Origin: Heterodera schachtii
Lineage: Eukaryota > Nematoda > Chromadorea > Rhabditida > Heteroderidae
Assembly (NCBI GenBank): GCA_023374025.1
Contig: SIJG01000015.1
Coordinates: forward strand, 1,716,697 to 1,780,696
Direction of reading: 5' to 3'
DNA: 64,000 bases
How positions within the stretch are numbered: position 1 is the first letter of the stretch; each line of letters starts with the position of its first letter. The position numbers and the translations under genes were made by a program. Shown here piece by piece: positions 1 through 11,628 of the stretch. Under the pieces are notes generated by a model. That model searched no databases. It was not told where the DNA came from and saw only the letters and a list, made by a program, of their open reading frames with translations.

Positions 1-7
1 AACCCAA

Positions 8-85
8 CGGCGGAAGAGGGAATTGAACCAGCGCTAGACAAAAGTAATTACAGAGAGACAGACCACTGAACCACCAGTGAAGGAC
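8..85 (-). repeat. tRNA-like (SINE-type) sequence
   Basis: On the minus strand: GGTGGTTCAGTGGTCTGTC (A-box-like), then CGCTGGTTCAATTCCCTCTT (B box nearly at consensus). No cloverleaf closes. Probably a SINE head or tRNA relic. Confidence 0.42.
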
Positions 86-148
86 ATTGGCAAATTTTCT
101 TTAATGGATATTTTTGGAACTTGCGGCGCAATTCGCCGTTAAATTCGT

Positions 149-2497
149 TCATTTAAAACGCACCGACACAGAGAAAATCGCCACGTCCGCCTGGTGTCGG
201 GTGGCGATGTGATTGTTGAAGTATTGGCGCCGAAAGCGCTCCATCAACTCGTTGGCATTGGTGTCGTGCCGCTGCGGTCGGTCCGCTGTGTTTGTGGTCG
301 ACGACGACGACGCCGCAGTGACGGTGGACAGCCGATCGTTGTCCCACTCACTTTCAGTGCCGTCCTCGCAGTGCCATTGGCCAGCACTGTCACCATCACC
401 ACCGCCGGCATTATCGTTGTGGTGCTCGTCATGGTCGTTATTGTCCACCAACTCAAAACTCTGCCAGCCGCCGCCGCTGCTGTCGCACAGCGAGGAGAGA
501 GTGGGGGACTGAACCGGCGGCGCGGGTTGGGGCGAGGGGGACGGAATTGGCGGGGCACAATTTGTTGACGGATGCCTTGAAAAATAAAAGAAATGGAGGA
601 GACCTGAGGAAAGACTAACAACACAACGTATTTTAGTGGTTTGAAAAAATTGCAATTTCAAAAAAATTAGGGAAATGGATTTAAAGAGGGGAAAATAAAA
701 GTGCGCCTTGTTTCGTCCATCGATGGGAAAATTTTAATTTAATCCCATTTTGTCCATACTTTTCTCCCTACCCATGTTTTGTTGGGTTTGTTGTCGCTGC
801 TGATGTCGTCGGCGTTTGTCCTTCATCCATGGCATCGTCTGACGAAGTTTTGATAGATTAGACAATTTAAAAAAAAACAAAATTTTTTAATGGGTAGTGC
901 GTCAATTGCGCAAAGTTTTTCCCCCTTATTCACAATTCGTTTGATTTAGAAGAAAATTTCGGAAAATCTTAATAGCTGTTTATAGGTTTATTTTTGAAAC
1001 GCAAATTTTTTGACACCAAAATTTGACTAACTCGTCATCAATTTGCACTCCAAGTCGCATTTGTTGAACAGAATCATCAGCGGAAGTTGGCTAATGCGTT
1101 CGACCGCAAAAATGCTCTCTAAAAAAGGATTTTATACTCCCAAAAAATATTCCATAAATGCCAGTGAAAAAAATTACATTATGGCATTACACAAAACTAT
1201 TAAAAAACCTTAAAACTGCGGGGCCAATCGCTCGGGAATTTGAATGGATTAAAGTAAATTGGCTTTTATTGTTAGTTGCTGGCACTTTTTGTCCAAGTGA
1301 AATGCCAACATTTTTCGATATTAATTTTTAATGGCATTTTTATTAAGAAATCAGAAATTCCCCCGCCCCTTACAGCGCACCGCAAATTTTGTACAATTTA
1401 TCGAATTATCCAAACAATGAAAATTTTAAAAAAAGATTCGCTTTTGCAAATCTCCCTTAAAAACAGAATTTCCCCCCCCCCCATTTTTTCGCTTTGTCAA
1501 TGCCCCCACCCAATGCGCTGCACACTTCGGGCAACCGCTGCACATCCGACGAGTCGACCACAAAAATAAGGGCATGGCATTCCGCCAAATAGGAGTGCCA
1601 CAGCGGACGGAGTTCCACCTGACCGCCGAGGTCCCACACATTGAGCACGGCACCAGCGAGAGGGGCACGGACATCTGTGAAACAATGCCAAATCGGTTAG
1701 AATTCACCCAAATTTTCAAAAAATTTCGAAAGTTTAAAATATTGTAAAACTCACGATTCAGCCCGACGGTAGATGCCAATTTGGCCAAATTTCGGCACCG
1801 GTAGTGCCGGTCGAAGTGCGCTTTCAGTCGCTCAACATAAGCCTAAATTAAACAGAAAGATGAATTGCTAGGCAAAAAGTATGTTGGGAATGGCCGTCAA
1901 ATCGACGCCAAATTTAGTGGCCCATTCAGTAATTTTTTGGGGTAACCGAAGGCGTTTACAATTAGCACGAATCTGGCCTTCTTTCTGCTCAATTTCGAAC
2001 CCTGAAATATTTTCTGAAAATTTAAATTTTTCATTTTTACAAACATTGCTTGTTGAATGTAACCAATGCCTTTTTTATATCTGAATCCACTGTGTTTTTA
2101 TTCATATTCTTGGACAATTCGAGCAATGCTTTAACAATTTTTGCAAGAAATTGGATTTTGATTTTCGAAAAATGTTCGAGTCCGAGTTTGGGGTTCGAAA
2201 ATGAGCCTAAAGAGAACCAGATTCGTGCTAAGCGCCTCAAATTGTCACTGAAAATAACTTTCTCGCAATTTATTTTTAATGATTTTCGGGACCAAATAAT
2301 CTTTACCATTTCCCCCATTTTTTCGAGTACGGCACGGATTACCTATTTTGTGAAGATGCCATTCAAAAATAGGAATTTTTGCATAATTCTCTTAAAGCAA
2401 AAACCGTTTTCCCTGCACCGTCCAGGCCGAGCAGTGCGACAAAAAATTCGTCTTTGCGCGTCATTTCGCCGTACGCCCCGCGGAACAGAGAAAACAT
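149..2497 (-). CDS. ARFRP1: ARFRP1-like Arf-family GTPase with a large insertion between G4 and G5 (3' end incomplete)
   Basis: Small GTPase of the Arf-related type. ARFRP1 acts at the trans-Golgi, recruiting other Arf-like proteins. Exon 1 (2497-2405) starts at MFSLFRGAYGEMTRKDEFF and carries the P-loop GLDGAGKT. Exon 2 (1842-1754) ends in STVGLN, the switch I threonine region. Exon 3 (1678 to about 1515) holds the G3 motif WDLGGQ followed by LAECHALIFVVDSSD. Exon 4 (about 1118-1032) holds the G4 motif NKCD. The start, STVGLN and AECH blocks fit ARFRP1 better than other Arls. Phases agree through a short exon near 840-775 into an exon at about 582-164. That exon is rich in Ser, Pro, Asp and His, and then gives NELMERFRRQYF..ADVAIFSVSV, which sits where the G5 strand should be. 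The family has only a short linker there. Exon 3 ends at a GT in a G-run, so that edge is approximate. If the last exon is not spliced at 164, it stops at 149. Confidence 0.72.
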
Positions 2498-3093
2498 TTG
2501 GGGAGAAAGAAATGACAAAAATTGGTGGCACAACAAATGGCATTCAACGGGAAACCAATGCAAATGGAATTTAATATAATTCAATAAATAAAATTAAATA
2601 AAAATAACTATTGAAATCACTCGAAATTTAAACCTTTAAAAATATGCATGGAAAAATAAAAAAGCCGAATTTATTAAATTGAAAAAATTAAAGCATTTGA
2701 TTTTTAAAAAAATGCAATTCTTTCCGATTTTATAGTCAATATGCCACAATAGCAAATCATAATGTTGTTGGATTAACACTTAAAAGTGTTGCTCACCCAT
2801 ATGGAGGAGATTATTTTTTAAAAGAATGTTAACTTGTGGAATTTAATAAGAAAATGGTTTTTGGAACCCACAAAAAATTAGCTATAATTATTGTAAAATG
2901 GGTGAAATTAGCCAATGCTTCTCTCTTCTCCTTGTCAATTTTTTGAATTTTGGTTTTAATTAAATATTTTTAATGTTGTTTTCTCGTCCTCGTCCCCTCC
3001 ATTTTAGGCAACACTTTTTCGTGCAAATGAACCCGTCCAAAATTTAAAAAATTCCATCCATTTTCCATTAAATTTTATGAACATTTCTCGCCA
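2498..3093. other. intergenic, AT-rich
   Basis: Spacer between two minus-strand genes. I see no ORF or repeat worth naming. It should contain the ARFRP1-like promoter next to 2497 and the 3' UTR of the TFIIF-beta gene next to 3094. Confidence 0.5.
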
Positions 3094-5438
3094 TCATCCG
3101 TCCTTCTGCTGTTGTTGCTGCATTTTTTGCTCCACATTCTTGGCCAACTGTTTGCTGTAGTTGCGGTACTCCGGCTTCAGCTCCCACATGGACCGGTGCG
3201 GTGCGCTGTCGTGATACAGGCCGATGTCGTTGAGCTGCAAATGTTGTAAAATAAAAGTAATAAACAGAAAAGGAAACATTCCGGGACCCAATGTTTTACA
3301 CAAGAAATAAAATCATATAATTAGAAAATTAAAAATGGACAAGTGCTTTTACCACTTCTCGCACAACAGTGGCCGGCTGATTGACAATACGCTGAAGGTC
3401 CGCTTGTCTAAAAAGAGGACAACAACTAAAATTCTGTATCAAAATAAAAAAGTGCCCAAAATATTGGCTAATTTATCCCGGGTATAATTTTCTAAAGATA
3501 CCAATTCTTTATTTTTACTATAATGGAAAGTTGGACTCCGTTGATGCTGCTTTCAGTCAACATTGTACTGCTATTAAGTGGAAGGATTACCGGTAGAACT
3601 GATGGCGCTCGAACGCGTTGAACAACAGACTGACCACCTCGTCCCGCTCCAGTCGAATGGCCCTGGTGCCCTCCTTGCGCTGCTTTTCCTTCACCTGTAA
3701 ACACAAAGATATGCAATGGTTCAATGGGTTGACGAGGAAAAAAACAGCGGAATTTGAAATATTTATTTAATTTTTTATTTCTTGAATTAGAATTGCTGTG
3801 ATGTTGCCCCATAAGCAAAAAAATTCAAATTGCCAAATCTTGAAAGAAATTTTGGTTCTTGCTAACAGAGGCTTTTCCCAGAATGAAACATTTACATTTC
3901 ATCCCAAAATATGTTTTAATGAATTTTTGAATACATCGAAATTGAAGGAATTCCAATTGCTCGTTTTCCGCCTTTTCGGAGCAAATGAAAATTTTCAAAA
4001 TTTGCCTGGTGTTCCTGGTGCGCGTTCACCGGCTTGAATTTGACCACCGCTCGGTCCATTTGTTTGACGGTTTTCTTTGGCTGGCTGACCCGTTGGATTT
4101 GAGCAATTTTCATGCGCATATAATCCGTGGAATTCGGCGGTTGACAATCCGCACGGCAAACAATCTGAAAAAAGTGGACAATGAGCATAAACGAGCAGAT
4201 TTTTTTTTTTGGTGTTTTTGTGCCACTTTTCAATAGTTATCATTTTCAATAAAAATGGCAATTTTTTTTTGATTCATTGTCAGACTTATTTTTTAATAAT
4301 TTTTAGTAATTAGTAAAGCGGCGATGTGCCGAAATTTTCGATAGATTTTTGGCATTATTTTGTCATATTTTCCCACCCGTCCTTCGATGCTCAGTTTTCC
4401 CGTCCGCAAGTCCGCCTCTTCCTCAAGCGCTGATTTGTCCTCAGACAAAACGGCCATTGACTGACTGTTCAAATCACTGCAAAAAATAAGAAATATTTTA
4501 AAATTGAAGTTAGAATTATGATAAAAACAAATAAATTGCTCCGAGAAAAACAGAATATTATTTTATAACGTAATGATTTTTAGCTATTATAATCCCTCTT
4601 TTATAGCTTTTTGTTGTCTAAAAAAATTCTGAAACAGAAAAGGGAAAAAAAACTAAAGAGGGCGGGCGAAAAATGAGAAAATCGAACTCAAAAAAAGGAA
4701 AATTTTGGATTAGTGAGACTTATTCATTTATTTGGAAAATCGTGGCCAATTTTTTTCAATGAATATGATGTAAGTTTTCACACCGAATGATGAATTTGTG
4801 TTGGGTTGGGATTTGCATCGCGTTTTGAGTTGTCGTCGTGGAAGGAGCGGCCGCACGCACCGGCTGAGGGATGGACTGACTGAATATTGCAAATTTAAAA
4901 TTTACATAAAAACCAATTTCGGACAATTTCTGGGCCTTTTAAGTCTTCAAATGCCTGTATTTCTGCAGCGAATTTTGGCTGGACGAGGCGGAAGCGAACG
5001 ACGAATGCGACGCCGGTTGTGGCGGTGCCAATTGACCGGCAATTTCACTGTGAAAGGTCGTCTCGCCACGGCCGGTGACCAATTTGCCGACCACGCCGCC
5101 CGCGTTCTGTTCCCAAACCTAAACAATGTTTGTCCAGGACTTGGTGTTTTTTCGCTTTTGTCAACCCCACTATTTTTGAAATTTTCGAGATTTTAGAGTA
5201 AATATTGAGAGGCCTCAATAAAATGCTGGCACCCCTCTTTAGTTGAGTGGGCCCAATTTTTGGGACCGCAAAAAATGCCGTGAAAAACCTCGGACAAATA
5301 GCGCGGCACTTTGACAAGCCAAACGCCCCGCGATGCCTTCTCCGTGTTCACCATTGACTGTTGCTCATCGCTTTGGCGTTTTTCCTCTGCCGGCCGTTTT
5401 TTTGGCGCTGACGTCGACGACGTTGTGCCGGTGCTCAT
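3094..5438 (-). CDS. GTF2F2: General transcription factor IIF subunit 2 (TFIIF beta, RAP30)
   Basis: RNA polymerase II general factor. With TFIIF-alpha it binds Pol II and brings it to the promoter. The start at 5438 gives a hydrophilic leader and then GVWLVKVPRYLSE, the family's N-terminal dimerisation strand. The next exon (about 5117-4955) gives VWEQNAGGVVGKLVTGRGE. Further exons give PTQHKFIIR, then GKLSIEGR joined to IVCRADCQPP and YMRMKIAQIQ. Next come a linker, then EGTRAIRLERDEVVSLLFNA and ERHQFYR, then the C-terminal winged-helix end MWELKPEYRNY. Order and spacing match RAP30. Two introns have GC rather than GT donors (after 4955 and after 4006), and in both only the GC site keeps frame and homology. 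The protein ends in a Gln-rich tail. Very confident on identity, less on the exact edges of small exons. Confidence 0.93.
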
Positions 5439-7147
5439 TTAATTTATTGTCAATTCGAATGCTTATGTGTTCCTTCTTTATGCTGAAATACATACAAAAT
5501 CAGGGGTTTTAAAGTAGATGATTTTCAAATTCAAATTCATAATAACTAGGGATGATATTTTTAGGCTCTAAAAACCGCCAAAATAGGTAGGCTTTATGCT
5601 CTAAAAATGGAAAATAGACATTAAAAAAACCTCATTTTTAGGGGTATAAAATGACAAAATGTATTCAAAAAAGTAAAAAATTAGGCCAAATCAGTATGTC
5701 AAGAAAATAAATAAATAAATTTTGGAGATGAATTTTTGAAGTTTTCATTTCTTAGGGGTGTATTTTTGAAAAATTTCGGGTCGATCTTAGGTGTATATTT
5801 TTTGAAAAAATTTTGGTCTCTTCTTAGGGGTGTATTTTTCATTTTTATTGCATTTTTGTAAATAATTTTGGCAAAATGCCAAAATAGGCAAAAATAGGTT
5901 CTAAGAAAATTTCATGAAAATCATGAAAAATTTTCTAGCAATTTTCAAAATTTTATAATGAATTCGCTTAAAATCAATAATATATCTTAAAATTTTCTTA
6001 AAGAAAATGCATTATAAAAAATTTGGTACTTTTCGATTTTGGGGCCTGAACTTAAAAAACAATTCCTTTGGCGCGAAAATGCCAAAAAATGAGGCGCAGA
6101 CCCATTTGAAGAAATCTTAGCTCAAATTGTGGCATTTACGCCTCAATATAATGTTGGCGGCTTCTGGACTAGTCAGCTGAGGACAACTCAGCTGACGGAC
6201 AACTCAGCTGATGAGACAATTCGGCTGATGGACAACTCAGCCGTACAATAAAACTTACAAAATAAAGCCTAAGCTTAAGCCTAAACCTAGGCCCAAGCAA
6301 GCCTAAGCCTAGGCCTCGCCTAAAGCTTAGGCCTAAGCCTGAGCCTAGGCCTAGCCTAAGCAATTGTACGAGTTGCCTTTTGTAAAATTCTGGTAAAGCT
6401 GAGTTGTCCATCAGCCGAATTGTCCCATCAGCTGAGTTGTCTGTCAGCTTTGTCCCCAGCTGACTGATCCTGACGCGATGTTGGCGCGTAGTTTTTACAA
6501 TTCTATGTGTCCTTTTGTTTTTAAAAAATGCCCCAAAACCGAAACAACTCTCGCCTCTTGTTCTCGCCAACTCTCACCATTTTTGGGACTCTCGTTTTTT
6601 GGGACGAGAGGCGAGACGTGAAAATGCACCCCTACAAGATTGAACTTTTGAGAGTCAAAAAAATATTCAAATTTACGCGAAAACACAATAATAATTCTTT
6701 TTCTCTGCTTCCTTTATGTTTTAAAATCAGAGCACAATTATTTTGGATAAATGATCAGTAATTTAATTATTGCTTTAAATACCTAAAAAAAACTGCTCAA
6801 CAAATCTCATTTTTTATCCATTTCGCTAGCACAAATGCAAACATAATCATTTCAATGCTTTTTGGTGTAAACTTTTTTTCGCTATCTAAGATTAATTATT
6901 TTTCGTCACACACTCCTAAAGCACTGAACATTGGCTACGATCGATTTATCGGTCGAATATCTAAAGTTTTCGATAATTTTTTTTTTCAATATTTTATAGA
7001 AAATTTTCGTGTTCTTTGATATTTTTCGGTTTGATTTTTCGATATTTTATTGAAAAATACAATCGAAGCAGTTGTCCGGTCTCTAACATAAATGTTCAAA
7101 ATATATATTATTAATTAATTAAATAACACTAATTAGATAAGTTCATT
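5439..7147. other. intergenic with degenerate repeats
   Basis: From about 5548 there is AT-rich sequence with repeated short words such as AAAATAGG and TAGGGGTGTATTTTT. It begins TAGGGATGATATTTTTAGG, like the starts at 43672 and 56027, and is probably a decayed transposon end. A palindromic element lies at 6170-6468 and is listed separately. From 6480 to 7147 I see only AT-rich sequence and no credible gene. Confidence 0.5.
6170..6468. repeat. Inverted-repeat element with CAGCTGA and GCCTAAGC arrays
   Basis: The two ends are inverted copies: AGTCAGCTGAGGACAACTCA on the left and the reverse of AGTCAGCTGGGGACAAAGCT on the right. Internal copies of GACAACTCAGCTGA alternate with GACAATTCGGCTGATG, again mirrored in the right half. 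The centre is an array of GCCTAAGC and GCCTAGGC words, themselves palindromic. I could not find a clean target duplication, so the class is open. It may be a foldback or MITE-type element. Confidence 0.6.
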
Positions 7148-7561
7148 TTAATTTTGTCCAGCGCTTTGTTCCTCCTCTCTCAGAATGTTCAAATTTTCAA
7201 TTGCCAAATTTGCAAAAATGTCCAAATCATTTTTTATTGCTTGAATAATTATTATTGCATTCAGTGCCTTGTTTTTGATCTGTTGTGAATTTTCTTGATT
7301 TCTGACAATCTCTTCGAGACTTTCTCGAATGTGCTTAATGATGCCATTCTCGACAATGCCTTCTGAGCAAATTTCAAAGAATTTTGCATCCGAAAATGGA
7401 ATAATCTGATCAAATTGCATCTCGGGCAGCAAACTTTTCAATTTTTCGGTGATGTTATGTAAACGATCATTGAGTTGGTCGATCGAATGTTCCGCTTGCA
7501 ATTTTTTAAAATCATTTCCTTGTCCATTTGCAATGCGATACAATTCAGAAATTGGATTCAT
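7148..7561 (-). CDS. Hypothetical helical protein
   Basis: Open frame of about 137 codons from the first ATG (7561). The frame is open further upstream to an acceptor-like TTTAG near 7620, so an earlier exon may exist. The sequence is mostly amphipathic helix (FKKLQAEHSIDQLNDRLHNI and KALNAIIIIQAIKNDL). I recognise no domain. It ends REEEQSAGQN. It lies in a group of small minus-strand genes with the RING-like gene and the secreted protein at 8212-8886. Codon usage looks like its neighbours. It could be the last exon of a secreted protein whose first exon I cannot place. Confidence 0.45.
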   Translation of the reverse strand: MNPISELYRIANGQGNDFKKLQAEHSIDQLNDRLHNITEKLKSLLPEMQFDQIIPFSDAKFFEICSEGIVENGIIKHIRESLEEIVRNQENSQQIKNKALNAIIIIQAIKNDLDIFANLAIENLNILREEEQSAGQN

Positions 7562-7711
7562 AAACAAATTTGAGGACAAATCGGAGGAAGTGCAAAATAA
7601 TGAAAAGGAAATAATTGACTAAATCAGGGACTAATTAATCCAAAAATTATAAAATTAAAATGGTTTATTTATTTTAATAAACATAAATTAACTCATCCAT
7701 CATTTATCAGT

Positions 7712-8054
7712 TTAAATTGGATAAAATTTGCCAATTACAACAAATTTACCAACCAAAACACGATTGGGTTGCTGATTACACAAAGGGCATCGGAGTCTGT
7801 CAAGCAATGAAAACCTAAAAATGATAATTATTCATTTTTACGGAATATCTTTCACATTCAATTGACCATTTGTTGATGCAATTGCGGTGGAAAATGTGCT
7901 AAAAATATTTAAATTATTTAATAAATTTATCATAAACCATTTTGACATTGGCATTTTCTCCGTGCAATTTGATACAAAATTGTTCCTTTGTTATTTCGTC
8001 TAAACAAATTGAACAGTCCTTTTCTGCTTCATCTCCAACACTGCTGCTTTTCAT
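7712..8054 (-). pseudogene. Small RING-finger-like gene, reading frame not fully reconcilable
   Basis: Exon 1 from the ATG at 8054 encodes a short leader and CSICLDEITKEQFC, a C-x2-C RING start. A second exon (about 7898-7842) gives HIFHRNCINKW, the H-x2-H-x2-C part. A third (about 7793-7712) gives LRCPLCNQQPNRVLVGK, the final C-x2-C-P pair. Together these are the pieces of a RING-type zinc finger, as used by E3 ubiquitin ligases. Exon 1 to exon 2 is in phase. Exon 2 ends in phase 0, while the CPLC frame needs two bases from the previous exon, and I found no donor or acceptor that fixes this. The expected third ligand cysteine just before HIFH is also missing. It is a decayed copy, a sequencing indel, or an intron I misplaced. 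Confidence 0.4.
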
Positions 8055-8211
8055 TTTGTCCTTAATTACTTTTTATTTACAATTTTAATAATCAAAATTA
8101 ATCGACCTCTTCATACTGATAAATGTCAATGTCGAGAAACCAAATTTTGTGTTTGAAAAAGCGATTCAAATTGACCGGGATTGATAGTTTGTATTCTGTG
8201 AACTTAAAATA

Positions 8212-8886
8212 TCAAATTATTAATATAATTATTTTGGCATTATTTTTTGCCTTTGGCATTTGCTGTCCATTTGCATTTTCCAATTTTTCGAGTGGGGCAA
8301 ATCCCAAAAGTATTCTCTCGTCCTCTAACTCAAATCCGCGTCGGTTTTTCTGTACAAAAGCATACACAAAGGCGTGGTAATCGCCCGCGTCGTTTTCCGC
8401 TTCCACAAAAACCGTTCGGTTCCAATTGAGCCGCCCCGGGGGGTCGGCACTGCCCAAATTGACCACGTACATCCGCGAGAAGTTTGGCCTGAACAGTTCG
8501 ACTTTGACGGTCCGGTGCAGGGACCGGATGTCGTCCATTTGCACAAATTGATCTTCGTATGGCTGATCATCCGCCGGGTTTTCGTCATTTTCATCCGGCA
8601 AAAATTCATTATTTATAGGATTTACCGACACATGAAATTGCAAAATATAATTGTCAATTTCTCTTTCATCCCTTTCATTAATTTCAATTTCGAAATTTTC
8701 TCCAATTTGGACATCCGAATATATTTTAAATATTTCATCATTTAATTCATAAAACAGTTCCAACACAATTTTAACTTCTCGTGAATGTTCACACATAACG
8801 CACAAACGGAGCTTTTTTGACGCGGCGCTTTGTGAAGGATAAAAGAGAAAAATTGTGAAAAATAAATAATAATTTATTATTTCCAT
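8212..8886 (-). CDS. Secreted protein of unknown function
   Basis: Single open frame of 224 codons. The N-terminus MEIINYYLFFTIFLFYPSQS is a typical signal peptide with cleavage likely after SQSA. The mature part begins KKLRLCVMCEHSREVK and is rich in Asp, Glu and Asn. It has a beta-like pattern in the centre (RTVKVELFRPNFSRMYVVNL) and a later stretch AFVYAFVQKNRRGFELEDE. There is no membrane segment after the signal, so it should be secreted. I recognise no domain. The last residues KIIILII look like read-through of a splice site, so a short 3' exon may follow. The secreted character fits the many secreted genes in this window. Confidence 0.6.
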   Translation of the reverse strand: MEIINYYLFFTIFLFYPSQSAASKKLRLCVMCEHSREVKIVLELFYELNDEIFKIYSDVQIGENFEIEINERDEREIDNYILQFHVSVNPINNEFLPDENDENPADDQPYEDQFVQMDDIRSLHRTVKVELFRPNFSRMYVVNLGSADPPGRLNWNRTVFVEAENDAGDYHAFVYAFVQKNRRGFELEDERILLGFAPLEKLENANGQQMPKAKNNAKIIILII

Positions 8887-10119
8887 TTAAAAAAATATAT
8901 TAAAATGAAATAAATTTATGTAAAAAAGTCATATAAAAATATTAATCAATATTAAAGGGTAGTTTTTTCGCACTATGTTTTATTATGCATATTTAATAAC
9001 ATAACGGATGCCGAAAAAATAATCGATGCTAATTGTAAGGTGAACAGAGTAAAGGCAAACTCATAAAATATTTTTATTTTATAATTTAAATTTACATAAA
9101 TTGAGAAGTTTGGAAAGGAAATTTAAAATTAATTAGAAACATTCCTAAAAAAGCACCATTAAATTTCTTTATTCAATTCTTTTCCCTTTATTTATTTTTT
9201 TGCCTAAAATATTTCGCTGTCATTCACTGCCCTCAATTAACCATTTCAGTCAAATAAATTCGATTAGTTGCTGCTAATTGTCAATTAAAAGAAGGTTTTG
9301 ATCCTTTTTATTTTCTTCGTTTTCAATTTAAAAATAAATACAAAACAAAAGGCAAAAAGAAATTTAATCTCTCAACAAACAAATGGCTTTCTTTTTATGC
9401 TTTGAGAATTGAAGTTTTCACAAAGGGATAAACCGGCTTTAGGCTGATTTTTAATGTGGAAGATTCATCCCTTTTTTATTTTTAAATTTCTCCAATTTTC
9501 AATCGATGGTTTTTCTAAATCGTTTTTAATTTTAAATTTCGAATGGTGAATCACCCCTACCAATGCGTTGATAAATTGGGGACCGTTTTGCGCTAATTGG
9601 CCCTTCTTGTTGCATTGGAATGGCCAATTTTGGCGTTTTGGCGTTGTGTCGCCCTTCTTCGGCGGTTGTTGACAACGAAAATCGGTGAAGGAGCACGGGA
9701 ATAATTGGAAAATGAAAATAGTCAGGTATTTACTTTACACTTCCAATTATCGAGAAACCGCACGAAAAGTCAGCCGGCCAAACACAACAAAAACTCACCG
9801 CCGACTTTCAATCATTTGGCGGTTGCCTTATGACACTCATTAATTCATTCTTTCATTCTTCCGCCCCCTCACCCACAAATTATTTTCCCTCAATTAGCCC
9901 AAGGCACACAAAATATTATTGCGAAAATATGAAAATAAGGCATTTTATTAATATGATATATATATAACACAGAGATATATTAATTAATTTATGATATATA
10001 TATAACACAGAGATATATTAATTAATTAAGTAACAAATGACTTATAATTAATAAAAGAAAATTCAGGTTTTATAGAAAAAATATTTTATACTAAATATTT
10101 ATTTAATCTTCTTTTATAA
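8887..10119. other. intergenic; short tandem duplication near 9952-10024
   Basis: AT-rich spacer between divergent genes (minus at 8886, plus at 10120), so both promoters should lie here. At about 9952-10024 a roughly 37-bp unit (with TATAACACAGAGATATATTA) occurs twice in tandem. The stretch 9540-9900 is less AT-rich but shows no ORF of interest. Confidence 0.5.
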
Positions 10120-11079
10120 ATGGCTGCCAAACTCAACACGGCTTATCTGAGCTCTCATCGAGGGATAATCAAAATTTTGCAGGTAAAATTGGGAATGTCA
10201 AAATGAAAACTTACCGTATTATTTCTAATTATCCCCCGTCTCCAATTACCCCCCGTATCTAATTATCCCCCCTTTTCTGAGTAGGTTGAAAAATAATCGC
10301 CCCAGGGGTTAATTAGAGATAATACGGTAACTAACTTGTGCTCGCTTCTATCAGATTGTTTTTGGGCTCATTGTTTGCACTTTGCTTTGCATCGGCAGTT
10401 ACGGCTTTTTCAGCGGATGCTTTTACGACGGTACCAAAAAAAAAACAAAATCTTTTTTTAATTTATTTTTTTGAAAGGAAAAATCGGTGCCGCCAGCGGA
10501 ATTAACGCAGTCATCGTCATACTGAATATTGTTTTCTTTGGTAAAGCAATAAACAATATAATAATAATACAGTAAAATTCAAAGTGGACGATAATACTGT
10601 AAATTTGGTCCAAAAAAAGATAATCTTTGGACTTTGGAGTAATTAGTCACAAAAAAACAAACAAATGAATGAATGGCAAATGGTAATAAATTCAGAATTA
10701 AAAAATGGCACAAATTTATTATAAAAAAATACCGAAATTTTTAAGCATTTTTGAGTAAAGAAATTTAGTGCTCAATTTGATGGACACTCACAACAACAAA
10801 TGGGAACGCATTTACACACTCGTCGCACTCATTCTTTTCGTCGTAGCATTTGCGCTGATGCTATGGTAATAAAAAGTTCAAAATTAAAAATAAAAATAAA
10901 ACAATTTGACATTTAGGAATTTGTTGGAGACCCATTCGTACTATGGCCAGACCAAAATACCGGCGACGGTTTCACTGTTTTATTTTTAGCAAATAATTTT
11001 AAGCCGTTTTCAGGTGTTTATTGGCATCCAAATGGCCCTCTTCATTTGGGACTACCGAATTCTGCACGGCCAAGCCTAA
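10120..11079 (+). CDS. Small four-helix (MARVEL-like) membrane protein
   Basis: Multi-exon gene starting MAAKLNTAYLSSHRGIIKIL (exon 1 10120-10182). Exon 2 (from 10355) gives a first membrane helix, IVFGLIVCTLLCIGSYGFF, then SGCFYDG. The next exon gives the second helix, INAVIVILNIVFF. An exon near 10780 gives MDTHNNKWERIYTLVALILF and VVAFALMLW, the third helix. The last exon gives VFIGIQMALFIWDYRILHGQA and the stop at 11079. Four helices, a short cytosolic start and no signal peptide are the layout of MARVEL/tetraspan vesicle proteins, so membrane trafficking or junction roles are plausible. The subfamily is not assigned. Intron 1 contains a short inverted-repeat MITE at 10211-10331. Confidence 0.7.
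10211..10331. repeat. Short MITE in the intron of the tetraspan gene
   Basis: The ends are inverted repeats: TTACCGTATTATTTCTAATT on the left and the reverse complement of AATTAGAGATAATACGGTAA on the right (one mismatch). Between them are C-rich ATTATCCCCC words repeated three times. At about 120 bp it is a stem-loop MITE, possibly with a TA target duplication. Confidence 0.65.
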
Positions 11080-11628
11080 ACAAAGCGAAGAAAAGACCAA
11101 ATTAAATGATAATTAACGGAGTGAATGATCGTTGAAATTAATGCCACAGTTCCTTTTTATTTTATTTGAAATTCGCATAAAATTTAAAGGCATTAAAATC
11201 TGTTTAAAATTGATTTAAATTAATTTTTAAAATTCGAACCTTTCCCATGCGTTTTTAGAGGTCAATTAACATTTGTTTGTTTTGTCATTTGTATGCCTTT
11301 TTCCATTAATTCATATCATTCATTTCTTCTCAAATTTCTCTCATCTGACAAGATAAATAAATGAACCGAGTTTAAAATATTAAAGTAATTCCCCAGGGGG
11401 AAATGGTGGAATAATTTACAATTTATAAATAAAATTATTCAAAACCCCCTGTTCAATTTTTTTTTTCTAAAATTCAAATAAATTATTTGTAAGGCCAAAA
11501 AGAAGCCACAAGAAATTGTGAATTTGACTACAAACATTTATACCATATTAGTACATTTTTCCAAAATTTAATCAAATCATTAATTAAGCAATAAGAATGT
11601 TTTCCAGTTTTACTAATTTGTAAGAGAA
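11080..11628. other. intergenic, AT-rich
   Basis: 3' UTR of the tetraspan gene and upstream region of the receptor gene. A TTTTCCAG acceptor lies 22-30 bp before the receptor ATG and could be a spliced-leader site. Nothing else seen. Confidence 0.4.

Noticed and set aside
194..624. Several overlapping plus- and minus-strand frames at the left end.
   Set aside because: Only the minus frame with RHPSTNCAPP.. joins the GTPase in phase. The others are shadows of a GC-richer exon.
6170..6468. Structured RNA gene from the palindromic GCCTAAGC block.
   Set aside because: The symmetry is that of an inverted-repeat element with word arrays, and there is no promoter or known fold.
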